From assembly GCA_017473435.1 (NCBI GenBank), contig JAFULG010000003.1:156831-220830 (forward strand): a DNA stretch of 64,000 nt, given 5' to 3'. The position numbers and the translations under genes are program-made. This DNA is from Clostridia bacterium. GTDB taxonomy: Bacteria; Bacillota; Clostridia; Oscillospirales; Acutalibacteraceae. How positions within the stretch are numbered: the first letter of the stretch is position 1; the number at the start of each line of letters is the position of its first letter. Under the pieces are notes generated by a model. It ran no database searches and had not been told where the DNA came from. It saw only the letters and a list, made by a program, of their open reading frames with translations. Positions 63,970-64,000 of the stretch are shown in pieces.

Positions 63970-64000
63970 GGCGCCTCAAACAGGACTCGAACCTGTGACA
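63969..64000 (-). tRNA. 3' end of a tRNA gene (partial)
   Basis: Minus strand: TGTC, T arm ACAGG-TTCGAGT-CCTGT, acceptor TTGAGGC, discriminator G, CCA encoded. The anticodon lies beyond the window, so the amino acid is not known; the 5' acceptor should read GCCTCAA. Confidence 0.88.

Overview
The window reads as chromosomal DNA of a Gram-positive, spore-forming anaerobe of the class Clostridia, most likely an Oscillospirales (Ruminococcaceae-like) gut bacterium. The basis is a spoIIE gene, DnaD/DnaC-type replication loaders, ZapA, a clostridial FHA-RodA-PBP cluster, AGGAGG-type ribosome sites, sigma-A promoters with 17-base spacers and glycan-use genes (GH36, GH43, two GPH-family sugar symporters, GalT, an N-acetylhexosamine-kinase-like protein). 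No rRNA operon, prophage, insertion sequence, CRISPR array or biosynthetic cluster is present. The lineage is inferred from gene content alone.

Layout. 0-6.4 kb: a hypothetical protein plus ECF sigma factor, a methyltransferase-family pseudogene with one in-frame stop, EamA and NhaC-type transporters, a secreted protein and a GH36 alpha-galactosidase. 6.4-15.5 kb: SpoIIE, a GPH symporter, two very small amphipathic-peptide genes, YfbR, PduL, a nucleotidyltransferase and MgtC. 15.5-26.4 kb: SecA, an XRE regulator facing a secreted Cys-rich protein whose third codon is a stop, dCMP deaminase, U32 peptidase-ZapA pair, a large membrane protein and a second GPH symporter. 26.6-30 kb: a lipoprotein, a secreted calcium-type repeat protein, an ECF sigma/anti-sigma pair and a sugar kinase. 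30-36.4 kb: tRNA-Arg, an acyl-CoA ligase/acyltransferase operon, Mrp ATPase and tRNA-Ser. 36.4-46 kb: small accessory genes, then a long forward run galT, cofE-like, glnA, dnaD, dnaC-like, MntR-like, SDR. 46-52 kb: FHA-RodA-PBP, mnmE, SDR. 52-64 kb: TrmO, SdpI/SdpR, GH43, kinase, SGNH-SLH protein, TspO, XRE-membrane regulator, a methyltransferase behind a leader-peptide attenuator, another XRE gene and the end of a tRNA.

The most unusual content is between the genes. Two arrays of short, sequence-variable hairpins joined by conserved linkers (ATGTAATC or ATATCATC, switching to the reverse complement half-way) lie directly behind the terminators of tRNA-Arg and tRNA-Ser. Four further families of structured repeats sit at the 3' ends of genes; copies differ in sequence but keep their pairing through compensatory changes. 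The methyltransferase near 62.5 kb is preceded by a promoter, an 11-codon leader ending in five arginine codons, and a terminator whose 5' arm can instead pair with an upstream segment: the layout of an antibiotic-inducible resistance gene. Several promoters lie inside long inverted repeats, and two otherwise intact genes carry single TAA nonsense codons.

Method limits: all calls come from reading the sequence. Family names rest on motif recognition without database searches, and RNA structures were judged by eye.
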